DNA of 64,000 nt, taken from Aselliscus stoliczkanus (Eukaryota > Chordata > Mammalia > Chiroptera > Hipposideridae). Under the pieces are notes generated by a model. It was given only the letters and a program-made list of their open reading frames with translations. It was not told the origin of the DNA and did no database searches. Each line of letters starts with the position of its first letter. Position 1 is the stretch's first letter. The stretch spans positions 105,181,921 to 105,245,920 of the forward strand of contig CM066733.1 in assembly GCA_033961575.1 (NCBI GenBank), read 5' to 3'. The position numbers and the translations under genes were made by a program. Positions 29,876 to 41,929 of this stretch are shown here, one piece after another.

Positions 29876-30051
29876 AGCCGAAAACGCCCCCCTGTAACTT
29901 CTTTATACCTTACGGGGTTTAGCTTCAACTTCACTCCCGGGCTCTCTCTCGCCCGCCCTCCCTTCATGTCACTCACAAACCTCCTCGCCTCCGATTGGCC
30001 CGGCGCGCCCCGGGGCACGGTGCTCATTGGCCAGCGAGGCTGAGTGACGTG
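29872..30051 (-). promoter_or_regulatory. Candidate TATA/CCAAT/CRE core promoter
   Basis: On the minus strand, in 5' to 3' order, there is a CRE-like CACGTCA (30,051-30,045), a CCAAT box (30,030-30,026), a second CCAAT box (29,998-29,994) and a TATAAAG box (29,907-29,901). A start site would fall near 29,875. Order and spacing (CCAAT about 90 and 120 bp above TATA) fit a classical promoter pointing towards SIM1. It lies 1.4 kb from the ATG, so it implies either a long leader or a spliced noncoding exon. Confidence 0.5.
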
Positions 30052-32199
30052 AGCAGGCCCCGCGCCCCGCCCCGTACGCCCCCACTCGGGGCCCGCTGTC
30101 TTGCTTGCTACCCGCGTGGCCGCCGCATTCTTAACGAGCCCCTTGCACTGGTGTTCACTCTGCCCTGCAGCTGCCGCTGCTCCCTATATCCGGGGTCTTG
30201 ATGGAGAGGTGCCGTACCCGTGCATTTCGCCATCCCTGGGGTCGAACGGCTAAGCTGTCAGTCCTGAGCGCCAACCCCGTAGTGCCAGGGGCGCCCCGGG
30301 CCGCAGAGGTCAGGTCTGGGGGGCTAGGGCTCCCCGCTGGAGACCCGGGGAGTTGCCCGTACTGCGGGTGGGTGTCCCCCAAGGGTCGACCTGGGGGCCG
30401 ACCCTTCTCGCTGGCAAGTGGCGGGGCCCACGGCGTGCGCCAGGCCCACGGCCTGCTCGCGGCCAGTGTTGGGCTTTATTTTCTCTTTCACGTTTCTCTG
30501 AATCCACAGCGACACCTAATTCATCGCCAGAGGAGATAAATATACCCATCTTTCAAGTAATCCCAAAGAGGAGCGTCTTTTTTGAAATGGGTCGAATTTG
30601 GGGGCTGATTGGTTCACCGTGGAAAGCTCAGCGGTGGAGATTTTTTATGGAGAGCAGATAGGGGATATTAGGGGAAAGAGGTTACATTTCAGGCCAAAAT
30701 TGAGTTAGATGGATAGATCACCCATTCCGTTATCTTACACATCAGCGAAGACTTTTTGTTGGGTTTCGTTTCAGAAAACAAAAGTCCAACACGAATATTC
30801 CTTTACAGAAAGGATATGGTGTGTGCGAATGAATTTACAACATTCCAAATCCCCCAACAGGAGCCTTTTAAACAAACGCTTGTAAGTACTATTGCTGACC
30901 AATTCTGTTTTAGAGACCTTCTAATTTGAATCGCCTTCTCTCTGTCGTCTGAGGAAAGACAACAGATAGCAACGAGGAAAAAGTTGACTTCACCCACAAG
31001 AGAATTTTTGGTGCTTGCGAATCTCTCCCTACAGACGTGATTCCTGGCTTGGTTTTGGTGATGCTGGTAACGGTGATTCAGCTCCTGGAGGTGCGCTTGG
31101 AGGCAGTTTTTTCATCTGCCATAAAAGAGTGAGAACACCAGTATTGTTGCTGGTACCCTCTCTTTTGTGGCCCTAATTGCCGCTAAGAAAACATTCTGAA
31201 GAGGGCGTGTGCCATTCTGCTGAAGTTCAGAACAACTTTGAGTGTTTGTTCAAAATACAGATAACTGCCACCTCCTTGCCGCCCGATGGCAGCAAGCTCG
31301 CAGAGCGACCACGGGAGATTTCTGGGGGTGTTTACACATCTGGGGAACACCTGGCAAGGGGAGGTGAACTTTCTGGATAGAAAGAAAGAAAAAGAAAAAG
31401 AACTAAACATGAGATTTTGTAGGTGTTTCAAAACGGGGATCCGGCTAATGGGCTATAATCTAGAAGGTGAGTCATTTCCCCAGAGGCGGTAGCCATTTAC
31501 AGACTTGAGATGGGTAGGAATGCAGAGATGTACAATGGCTGGCTGCCTTATAGACAAGGTTCCAGAAAGAGCAGACAAGATCAAGTAAGTACTACATGTA
31601 TCGAAAGGGGAGCTGTGTTTGTAGAAGGTGAAAGGATCTGCTGTGACCCTTCTTTCACACCCCTCTCAACCTGGACGGATGTTAGGGGCAAAATGGAGCT
31701 GCCAGGTGAAGCAATGAAACTTTAGGGTAAGAAGAGGTTTTCTATTCCAACCGTGTTCTAGAAAGGATTTCTGTTAAGTCTGCGGTTGCTCTAAACCCTA
31801 TCTCTACTTCAAACAAAGTGCAGGTGTGTTAGTGCTTTTCTGGGGTCTGAAACCCTCGCCCACAGCAGAAACTCTATAGGGGCAATCAGACGGTTCTGGG
31901 CTTTCCGTACAGGATGCTTTTCACCTGGCAGACATGCAGTATTTTGGCGTCAGAAGCAAGATGGGGTGAATATGGAATTCTTCACACCGAAGGTGATGTC
32001 CTGGGGGGCCTGGCAGACTGCGCCAGCGACCCGGTGAAGCTCAGTTGTCGGTGAAACGAGTAGATGTCGTTTAATAAACAAAGTGAATGCAAGGCCATGT
32101 GGTGACGGCCCCCTTGCTAAGTCCTCCGCACACAAGTGACTGAGCCGCGTTTACCCAGAGAGTGAATTAGCACGGCTACGTAACACCTGTTTTTCTAAT

Positions 32200-33120
32200 C
32201 TTTGAACCTAGGCTGGAGCGGGAATGCGGCTCCTTTATTCCCCCGCCCAGGCTCTGGGACCCGGCCTCGCACTCTTCGTTCGGACCACCCCTCCCGCGGG
32301 CCCCCGCACGAGCCCCCTACCAGCGGGGGACGTGAACCGGATCCTCAGGTGCTTCCCTTGTGTTTCGCGAATTTGTGTTCACGTCTAGCAGAAGAAATTT
32401 TAAATAAGTTTCTTGGAGTTAAAAGGCAAATCCTACCCACCTCTTTGTCAATATAAAGGGGAAAACCCCAGAGAGGAAAGAGATCAGCGTACTCGAGCCA
32501 ACACCACCAAACAGGAATCCTCAGGGCGTCTAGGCCACCGCCTTCCTGCGCGGGTGCCTCAAAACGTAGTCCTCTCGCACTCATGCACTTGTCTACGCGG
32601 CCGGGTAACGTGATCTTAATGTGGGAAGAAACCCGAACGGAGCTATAAACAAACACCTTGCTCTTCCCCTCCCTGCCCAGGAATGCAAACAGCTTAGAGT
32701 GCCCGCGACATTGTACCCCTGGGAGTCTCTTCCATCTCCGGGGCTACCCTGTATGCAGCCCGCAGGGAGCCGGCCCTCAGCTGACAGGGACGCCACCACT
32801 TGTAGGCGTCCACGGCTGTAGCCCGGGGGACCAAGCGTGCCCTCCCTGGCGGATCTCAGAACCAACTCGCCAGGGCGCGCCCGGAACCAAGAAGCGGGGG
32901 CCTCGAGGATCGCCTGATCCCTCCCAACCTCTGGCAAAGTCCAGACTAGAGAAGCCACCCCCTTGGGTGATAAAAGAACAAGTGAGCGCCCAGAGAAATT
33001 CCGGTGCAAACCACAGAGTCGGGTTTCAGCGCAGCGGCCCGGACCCGGGTGCACTGCGGTGCCCACCCCTGTTAGGGCACAGACCTCTCTTCTGCCTTCT
33101 AATTCCTCTCTGCGCCCTGA
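32200..33120. promoter_or_regulatory. Upstream CpG-rich block
   Basis: This CpG-dense block lies about 3.7-4.6 kb above the SIM1 start codon, separate from the promoter block. Open frames on both strands are composition-driven. It could be a distal promoter or a regulatory CpG island. Confidence 0.5.
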
Positions 33121-33414
33121 TGCCCTGAGTGTCTTACCAAAACTATAGTAATTTCTGCTCCCCCCTTACATACTTTTGTGTTTTTGTTTTATTTTTACAC
33201 ACTGCTAGGGACGCATGCAATTTTTTTTTCATGCTTGTACATTACACATACGCAATTGTACAAAGCACACAGGCTTGGATTTAGCTCAGTGGCCAAGGTC
33301 AGGATGAAGGATATATTTATAATCAAGATAAAACTCTGAAGATGATCCAGTTAAATATCTCAGTATGTTGTATCCAGATGTTCACTCTCTATCACTGGAA
33401 AGGAGAATTTATCT

Positions 33415-33449
33415 AGGGAAATATTAATGTTCAGGGAAATATTAATGTT
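33415..33449. repeat. 17-18 bp tandem duplication
   Basis: AGGGAAATATTAATGTT occurs twice, at 33,415 and 33,433, separated by one base. Confidence 0.9.
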
Positions 33450-35092
33450 TCACTCTTTCCATGCTTATACGTGAATCCTGCTCTTGCCCCCATTTTATTA
33501 CCACATTTAGACACTGTGATGTCCAGGCAGAAACAAGTGCCCCTTACAACTTTGACCCAGCTGGGCGGTTCTGCTAGAAATAAAGGAAAGAAGGAACCTC
33601 CCCCCGAAAAGCTGGCTATATTTAATATCTGTTAAATTACTGTAAATATTGTTTGGTCAGGACAGTTTGGAGAGTATAAACTATTTTATGCAAAAACAAA
33701 ACAGCTCTCTTCTGAGGTACTGCTTCTCAGGTGTCTGCCTGAATCAACCACTGAAATGTTAAAAAAAAAAATTAGCCTCAGTGGTTACAGATTAAAAAAA
33801 GAAAGAAAATGCACCAACTTGAAAAATAAGAGGGGTGATCACAAGAAAGGATATTATAGTTTCTCTCAATATTCTAGACAATATTTTCCGCAAGGATTTT
33901 GAAACCATAGTCTAATATACCTTGAGTTGGTCGATGAGAAGCCAGAGTGCTTCTTAAACTGTGCACACTTATTTAAAAGAACTGGAGAACTCTGGTGCTG
34001 CGCATTCAAAGGACAGGAGCCTTGGATGGCTGCTGCTCCGGGTGGGGCACATTTTACACTCTTCCTTTTCAGAAACCGAGCTTTGGATGATGTCTTTATA
34101 ATTAAGCAAAACTGGGCACAAGAGCACAACCAAGGTGCTGAAAAGCTGAAGATCAACGCTGGTTTGAGACTTCGGATTGAAAGACACTTGTGTTCCTTCC
34201 TAAAGCTAAATCATGCTCTGGGTGCACGCCAGGAGCGCACGCCAGGCTGGGGCTCGCGAATGGAAGCTGGGTGGCCGGAAGGGGGCGGAGTGGGGTCTGT
34301 GGCCTCGAAAAGGGTGAGAGATATTTGAATTGGGTGGATCCAGAGGGCGTGTGCTTCACCTCCTCTGGATTTGAGAGCCTTTTTAATAGATTTCTGGAGA
34401 GTTTCCCTTTCTCTGAGCACCAACTTTGTACCCAGGGACCAATGTACCCAGAGACTAGGCCGCGATGTACCTGAGCAGGACTCCCTAGCTCTCCACCCTC
34501 TAGGGGAGTGGGTGAGGCATTCTCGTGAGGCAGGTCCCTCTAATCCATAAACAGATACCCGACTTCCAAACCTGGTGGAGACTCAGGGTGACCTGGGGTG
34601 AGGGGGTGGCGGAGTGCTGCTTGTAAATATGGACCCTCGAGCGCCCCACTCTGATTAGGAATCGGAAATGCCTGTTGGACTCGAGAGGTGATATTCCGTA
34701 TGTAAGGTGTGGGAGGCGAGAGGTAGTCTGAGCACCAGGCAGCTCCCTCAGCCTCAAGAGCGGGGTGAGAATGAGCTCAGAGAGAGGGGCTCGACCGTGG
34801 CCACCTCCGACAGGGCAGCGAGGGAGCAGTCACCCGCCCTGACACACCACGGCTTAACTCAGGGTTGACCCGACAGACTGAGGTCGCTGTGCCTCCGGAC
34901 CCAGAGCCTCTAAAAGCTGCCTCCTATGCCTGCCCTCACTTTAGGATCCCAAGGAAGTACCTCTGTGATGACCTGGGCCTTGGGCCAAGTGCCCCCGGAG
35001 TCTGGGGCACATTCCCGGGTCCCTCCCTGGCTTGACTCATCACCTCTGAGCCAAGGACATGGGAATCTGCCATTGAAAATCTGAACACTGTG

Positions 35093-35300
35093 GTTCATAG
35101 CTTGGTGGTTTGGGAACTTGAGTTTGCATGGTAGTTGCCTGGAGGCCTGTTAAAATACAGATTGCTGTCCCCCTCCCCCAATCCCAGAGTTTATTGTTAA
35201 GCAGATCTGAGATGGGATTCAATAATTGGCCTTCCTAGCAAGTCCCTAGGCAATGCCCATGTGTCCAGTCAGGGACCCACACTTTGATAACTATTGTTTT
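35093..35300 (+). mobile_element. MER5-type hAT-Charlie MITE
   Basis: GGAGGCCTGTTAAAATACAG, ATTGCTGTCCCCCTCCCCCA, and CAGGGACCCACACTTTGATA follow the MER5A order: centre, acceptable-length body and right end. Left end is worn. Confidence 0.65.
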
Positions 35301-36039
35301 GGTCTGTTTTTCCACAAGTCTTTGAAGGAGACGACTGTCAGGAGGGAAAAGATTTGAAGTGATAGTCCTTGTAGGGTAGGACCTTGGGCATGTGGCATAA
35401 AATCATGTAACTTTCTAGTTGAGGCATAGGGATGAGAGATTCTAGGCTGATACAGTGGGATCTCTGAAGATGGATCATTCCTGCCTCCTTAGGAAAGAGG
35501 ATGATGGCCTGCAGATGAGGGAGAGGGAGCCCCCGGAACTCAGCCAGGCCATTCTTTAGTGGGGCCTTTGGTCTCAGAAAGGCAGGGAAGTGTTCAGGGT
35601 CACCCCAGAAAGTTTCAGGGTTCTAGTGTGGCTAAAGGGGAGACCAGAGTTTTGGGCCCATCGACCAGGGGTAGGACACATTGGAAAAATAGCAGATAAG
35701 CATTGGTTCTCCTTTGGGCCCTGAAACTCTTGCTTAATCTTGCCAGAGTACTTAAGCATAAAGGGCCCAACATGTATGTGTGAGGTGTTGGTGCAAGGGA
35801 GCAGTTCCTGGAGCCAGAGGCCCTGCCTGTGCCCATCCAGCCTGTGAGGTATAAGCTTCCCCTCAAGGGGCAAGCGCTCCCTCTTATGCAGGGTCACATT
35901 GGGACATTATGACTCTGACTCTTGTCAGTCCTTGCGTACTTTTGTCATGTTTTTATGAGCCCTTGCCTCCATAAAAAATATTAAAGATTATATTTTACAA
36001 CTGTGTTGGCATAAAGTTGAATGGAAATCAGGTTGGATG

Positions 36040-36140
36040 CATTATCATCATGTATCATGTATTCATTATGTATTCATGTAGTATCATGTATTCATTATTA
36101 CATGTATTACCTGTACTATCATGTATTCATTATTCTTCCA
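36040..36140. repeat. Degenerate ATCATGTATTCATT repeat
   Basis: At least four variants of ATCATGTATTCATTA occur in about 100 bp. Confidence 0.8.
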
Positions 36141-36786
36141 TTTATTTTTTTCTTCCTGTTGTAAAAGAAATTAAAACGACAACATTTTGAGGGCCCCTAA
36201 GACTGTCATGGGCCTTAGGCACTGTGCCAGTTATGACAAATGGATGTCAGGACTGCTCCTGGGCACACATGGAAGGATGGGGATGCTAGGTGTGCCTTTT
36301 CCAGCTGTGGCTCCTAGGCCACTGCAGGAAATCTGGAGAGAAGTTTGGTACGAGGCTATCTATCTGTGAGTCACAGCTCTACTCTGATAGGAAACTGGTC
36401 AGTGCATCCGCGTTCCCACTGCAGAGACCCTCCACCCTGCTTTAGTTATGTCCAAGGCATGACCCTCAATCCAGGTAGAAAAGTCCAAATAAATTAGGTT
36501 ACTAGCCTCACTTCTTATCTAACACCTGGCCTGCTACACTTGTTTTCCTTACCTGGAGAGCAGATTATGAAGTTAAATCTGGCTTTAAAAAGCTATACAA
36601 ACCAAACAAATGCATCTTTAGGCTTCCAGTTGGTGTCTGCTGCTATACAACTATTTAATTTCTTACTATCTTTCTAGAGTTGCTTTATGCATATTCAAGT
36701 GAATATCAAGATTGATATTTTACACACTGTTCTGCATCTTAATTTTTTTCACTTGCCAAGACAGCTCCCTCATCCTTTTTTTTGAG

Positions 36787-37330
36787 GTTTTAATTTTTTA
36801 AATTAACTTTATTGGGGTGACAATGGTTAGTAAAATTACATAGGTTTCAAGTGTATATTTCTATAATACATCATCTACATATCATGTAGCACTCCATTTT
36901 AAGGAAACATAAGTGTAATTTATTTAACTTGTCACCCACTGAGGGCATTTATGTTGGGTCCCATCATTGCTATCACAAGCAACACAGCAATGAATAACAC
37001 TGTACACATGTCATTTATTGTGTACAAGTGTAACCACTGGGCAGATTCCCAAAAGTGGAGTTGCTAGGTCAAGGGTATGTGGATTTGTAGTCCTAATGCA
37101 TATTGCCAAGCTGCCTACCACAGGAGTTGTGCTAATTGACACTCCCACTAGCAATGTGGAAGGGTGGCTGCTTTCCCCACAGCCTTGCAATAAAGCACAT
37201 TATAATTTTTTTTCCCACAGTCTTATAGGTGAAAAAAAATCAGTCTGCTTTTAGACTGTTTTTCTTTTATTATGGAGGTTGAACAACTTTTCATATGCCT
37301 AAGAGTCTTTTGAATCTCTCTCCACAAACA
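36787..37330 (-). mobile_element. L1 LINE fragments (antisense)
   Basis: 36,787-36,880 is the reverse complement of an L1 3' end (TTTATTGGGGTGACAATGG). From 36,880, text such as GCAGATTCCCAAAAGTGGAG and CCAAGCTGCCTACCACAGG is older antisense L1. They are probably two separate insertions. Confidence 0.75.
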
Positions 37331-38250
37331 TTTGAGGGTGGGTCCTCTTGGCTCTGAAGTGGGCTGAATTCCCTGGGCAGGAAAGAAGAGCTGGGACCTG
37401 GCTTTTAATGGGGATGAGGGTTTCTCCAGTCCCTAGGGGAGAGCTCACTAGAACATTGGGACGTGGAGACAATCAGAGATACAGAGGCAAGGCTCTGGAG
37501 GCAGCTACCAACACTTTCCCCCCGTCATATGAAACATTTAACATTCTTTAATGTAAAACACAGAAGATAAACATGCAAATATAATTTCAATCTGTCTTCA
37601 TCCAACAGATCTCCTGATTAATTATGATAAATTATATTGTACATATGTTAAAATAGTGGTTAATTTATGGATTCTGTATGTTTTGAAATTCAGTTTTCCC
37701 AAGTTGATATTTGATTAACATGTTTTGTATTTTACTTAAAAACACATGGGGATTTTACCACAAAAACAACTCAAGTATTAACATATGCCAGCCAATCATT
37801 TCTCATGATTTAAACAAATAATTTGGAGGAAACAAGGGGATAGATTCTTCCTGGCAGCAGTTTCACAGGAAGAAAAGCTATAATGGTTTGGTTAAGAATC
37901 TAAATAAAAATGACACATAGGAGAAAATAGAGGAAAACAAGTGTACTGAAAATGTGCAGCCTATCATGGTGCAGGTCTGCTGCACTATTTTTTTTTTTCA
38001 CTCCTGGAGATCCAATAACTTGTTTGTGAAAATAAATGTCACATGATAAGCCATCATGTATTCTCCCTGACTAGTCAGAAGTCACAGAAAAGAAACTATG
38101 ATAGCAATGGTATTGCTATACTATAAGCCAGACAGCAATATAAATGTGTTTTCAAGCTGATAGTAACTCTGCTTAAAAATTTTAATTTCTTACTTATTTT
38201 AGGGCTTGAGTGTATTAAAATTATTAAATAGTTTTATATCAGATGGCTCT

Positions 38251-38297
38251 CAGGCTCTCTCTCTCCCTGTCTCTGTCTGTCTGTCTGTCTGTCTCTC
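38251..38297. repeat. CT/CTGT-rich microsatellite
   Basis: CTCT units followed by (CTGT)4-5. Confidence 0.92.
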
Positions 38298-38535
38298 CCC
38301 ACTTCCCCACCCCTCTCCCCATAAGAAAGACATGATAATGAGAAACTATTCCAGCAGGAGGAGCTGGTTTAGAAACAAATGGATTCCATGGCAACTCCTG
38401 ACTCCACATGACTTCTAATAATCGCCATTTCTGTTGGAAATTGTCTATGTGATATTTTGTTCAATGCTGGTGCTTTATGTGGGGTTTTCCCTAGTTTACA
38501 TTTCAGGAATGGAGTCAACCTCCAGTTTCATGAAT

Positions 38536-38537
<2 letters not shown>

Positions 38538-38570
<33 letters not shown>
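38538..38570 (+). repeat. (GCA/CAG)11 trinucleotide run
   Basis: Eleven perfect GCA units. It could read as 11 glutamines in a 70-codon open frame, but nothing else supports coding. Confidence 0.95.
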
Positions 38571-38571
<1 letters not shown>

Positions 38572-40274
38572 TATGTCACCATCTGTAACTATGATGCAGC
38601 CAGTGATTTGTCAAGTGTCTCTGGTTCCAATTTTCAGACTAGCTGATGGAGATGAACACCGAATGAGATATTTCCAGAGCTGGCATCATACATATAGTGT
38701 AGAAAATCTGGGAGGCGTGTTCCAATGCAAGCTGACCTAGTCAGATGTTCTCATTCAATTCAGGAGAGTGCATGCAGTGGACCAGGGAACTACACAAGGA
38801 CAAAAATGGCCAGAGTCCCCCTTCCACATTAAAGGAAACCAAACAGCCTGAGCTTGTTCTAGAGCTGAGTGACCTGCTTATCTCCCAAAGAATATTGACA
38901 CCACTGTCATGGTCACACACATACACACAAACTTGTTACAGGATGGATCATATCCAAGTATTGTACAGTTTTTACTGTGACCCAGGAAAAAATTTGTGTC
39001 ACAAAAGGGTTAAATGATTGCTCTTAGAAACACTGCAAGCCAATGATGGAGATGCTGCCAGGGTGAGGAGAAACTGAGCTTGTATTTCTGAACTTTTCTA
39101 GAGCTCCTGGGTCCAACTGGGGAGGTCATGCCTCACCTATGCAGGTCATGGCTGAAATTCAGCAGTGACTCAGTCCTGTGTCCCACCCAGAGAGAGTACC
39201 CTTCTCTAATTTGCTCAAAGGCGCTCTATAAGGTAGCACTCACACAGCCAATACCGCCCTCCTTGTTGATGCTGGGCTTGTGTGACACATGTCAAGGAAT
39301 GTTTATTATGATGCACTGGAAATAATTACGTGGGGGTTTCGGTGGTTAATGTATGACCAGCAAAAGATGTTTTATTCCAGGGGAATGTAAGAATAGAAGT
39401 GACACAGCAAATTTGTTCAGTGAGGGCCTGTTCCAGAGAAAGTAGGAGAGTGAAAAAGGAAAGTTACCGTGATAAAGAAAACGAGAGGATGTGGAGGTAG
39501 GGAGCACCAAAGGGAGTTTAAAAAAACAAAAAACAAAAACAGTTTAAAAATCTATTGCTCAAATTCAGGGAAAAAATGTTTTAAAAATAGTGCATATATT
39601 TATTTTAAAAACTATTTCCTAAGTTTAGTTTATGCATTTAAAAAAAAATAAATTTTGAACATCACACTCGCTTTGACTAATTGGAAATTTGAGGAAGGGT
39701 ATAAATCCACTGCAGACCCATAATATTTAATAGTACTATTATACTATAACTATTATACTAAACTATACCAGTTATCCAATGGTCAACAAAGCTGTGGCTT
39801 ATTGAGGACCTTCACATCTTTCTATGATGAGCTGAAGCCTGACCAGTTTTAGGGGTATTAGTGCTGGACGCACTTGTGGGATGGATGAGCAGAATGTGGA
39901 GGATTCATCTGATTCCCATGTGCTCTATGACTACAGCATGGAAGGAGTTCATTGGAACTTCTGTAGGTTTGAAATCCTCAGCATTCCTGTGAGCAAGGGG
40001 ACAGATGACATTTCTCCATTTTTCAAAGGGAAGACTGAAGAACAGAGTGCTGAGCAGCTTCCCCAGAACCTCACAGAAATAAAGTGTTTCCAGGCTTTCC
40101 CTTGAAAAGTGATCAGAACTTTTAGAAAAAAAAAACAAGTAAAAAAGGGTTGGGGGTGTTGAAAATAAGGAGAACAGCCCAAGGGGCAAACATAACCACA
40201 AAATCAAGGAAGCAGAATCCCTTCTGGGCTGAAAGAAAAGGAGCTTACTCATTGGCCTGGATTTCTTCTTAAAA

Positions 40275-41925
40275 CTTTTCTTAACTGTTCATTTTGAAAT
40301 AATTACAGATTTACAGGAAGTTGCAAAGAAATGTACAGGGAAGTCTGGTGTACCCCTCACACAGCCTGCCCCAGTGTAAACACCTTGTATAATTATAGTA
40401 CATATAAGTGCCAGGAAATTAACATTGGTACAATCTCACGTTTCTGAAGTTATATATGCGCTCATATGTGTGCACACGTGTGCATGTGTGCACGTGTGTG
40501 TGCATGCGTTTGTAGTTATATGCACTTTTGTCACGTGTATAGCTTAGTATTACCACCACCATAACTAAGATACAGAGCTTAACATCACTTCGTTTTCCCT
40601 CATACTACCCTTTATAGCCACACAGTCCCTTTCTCCCTGCCACCACCCCCGAACCCTCACAACCACTAATCTGCTTTCTATCTCTATAATTTTATTATTT
40701 TAAGAATGTTATATAAATAGAATCATATAATATGTAACCTTTGAGACTGGGTGCTTTTGCTCAGCCTCTCTCTCTTGAGGTTCATCCAAGTGGTTGTTAC
40801 ATGCACCAATAGTTCATTCCTTTTATTGCTGAATAACATTCCATGGTACGGAGGGACCATAATTTGTTTAACCATTCACCCATTGAAGGGCATTTGAGTG
40901 ATTCCCAGTTTGGAAATATTATGTACACAGCTACTATGAATATTTGTATAGAATTTTTTGTGTAAAAATATGTTTTCATTTCTTTGGGATTGATGCCCAA
41001 AAATACAACTGCTGGGTTGTTTGGGAAGTCCATTTTTTTTTTTTTTAAGATTTTTTTATTGGGGGATTGGGGGAGGGGAACAGACAAGTTGCTGTCTTTT
41101 TGTTCTTCAGTCTACTTGCAGAGGATGTTGCTTCCCTGGCCCATGTTGGTATCGTCATTGCACTCTTCCTGGATGAGGCAGATCAGTCGCCAGCCTCTGG
41201 ATGGTCACTCACCGCGGCTATTGGCCTCTCATGCTGGCTGCCGGCCACTCACGCTGGCTGCCGGCCACTCACTGTAGCCTATGGCAGCCCACTGCAGCAG
41301 GGGCTGCAGCTATGCCATCCCCGGGGACTCACAGCAGCCGAGCTCCACGTGGAGCTGTTGTTAGCTGTAGAGGGCAGTGTCACTGGCCCTCATATGTGGG
41401 ATCTGAACCAGGGCCGCTGGCATCCCCAAACCAGCTCTTAACCAATGTGCCACTCGGCCGGCCCGGGAAGTCCATTTTTAAGTTTTAAAAGAAACAAATT
41501 ATTTTCCAGAGTGAGTGTACCATTTTACATTCCCATCAACAATGTATGAGTGATCCAGTTTCTTCACATCCTTGTCAGCATTTGGTATTATTATTTTTTT
41601 ATTTTAGCCATTATGATAGGTCTCATATCAGTATGCTCTTAATTTTCATCTCCTTAATGGTCAATAATCTTGAGAATTTTTCCATCTCTAAATTCTTCGA
41701 TGAAATGTATGTTCATGTCCTTTATTATTCTAATTGGATTTTTATTTTACTGTTGTATTTTGAGAGTTCTTTATGTATTCTATTTATACAAGTCCTTTCA
41801 TGGATATGTGATTCACAAATACTTTCTCCCCAAATTGTCTTTTTATCCCCTTTCTGGGTCTTTCACATAGCAAAAGTTTTAAATTTTGATAATGTCCAAT
41901 TTTTCCATTTTTTTTCTTTTTGAAA
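40275..41925 (-). mobile_element. L1 LINE fragment (antisense), interrupted by a SINE
   Basis: ATTACAGATTTACAGGAAG, then AACATTCCATGGTACGG and CCATTCACCCATTGAAGGGC, and beyond the SINE ACATTCCCATCAACAATGTA and CTTTCACATAGCAAAAG are typical of antisense L1 ORF2/3' end. The SINE at 41,038-41,464 splits it. Confidence 0.85.
41038..41464 (-). mobile_element. Long-form bat SINE (tRNA head plus 300-bp body)
   Basis: Reading on the minus strand, the head GGCCGGCCGAGTGGCACATT and the GAGGGCCAGTGACACTGCCC segment match the short SINE. They continue into a body ending near TTCTTGATT-free CAATAAAAAAATCTTAAAA. Flanking duplications GGGAAGTCCATTTTT lie at 41,023-41,037 and 41,465-41,479. Two adjacent 22-bp units (CACGCTGGCTGCCGGCCACT type) lie at about 41,228-41,273. 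Confidence 0.92.
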
Positions 41926-41929
41926 AAAA

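Larger units (their letters stand above)
28740..30520 (-). promoter_or_regulatory. SIM1: CpG-rich SIM1 promoter region
   Basis: GC and CpG density rises sharply just upstream of the first coding exon and stays high, with some breaks, to about 30.5 kb. The block holds many CG-containing words, GC boxes (CCCCGCCCC near 30,065) and CCAAT motifs. This is the expected place for SIM1 transcription start sites. A CCAAT in minus orientation also lies near 28,887, so more than one start cluster is possible. Confidence 0.7.
30521..36780. other. Proximal 5' flank of SIM1
   Basis: No gene is supported. It contains a CpG-rich block (32.2-33.1 kb), a MER5-type element (35.1 kb), a short duplicated unit at 33,415-33,449 and an AT-rich degenerate repeat near 36.05-36.14 kb. 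Much of the rest is free of recognised repeats. Confidence 0.7.
37340..40270. other. Intergenic, no gene supported
   Basis: Mostly AT-rich sequence. It holds a CT/CTGT repeat, an 11-unit CAG run and no convincing exon. Confidence 0.7.

Noticed and set aside
38434..38646. 70-codon frame with 11 glutamines
   Set aside because: The glutamines come from a CAG microsatellite; flanking codons resemble nothing known.
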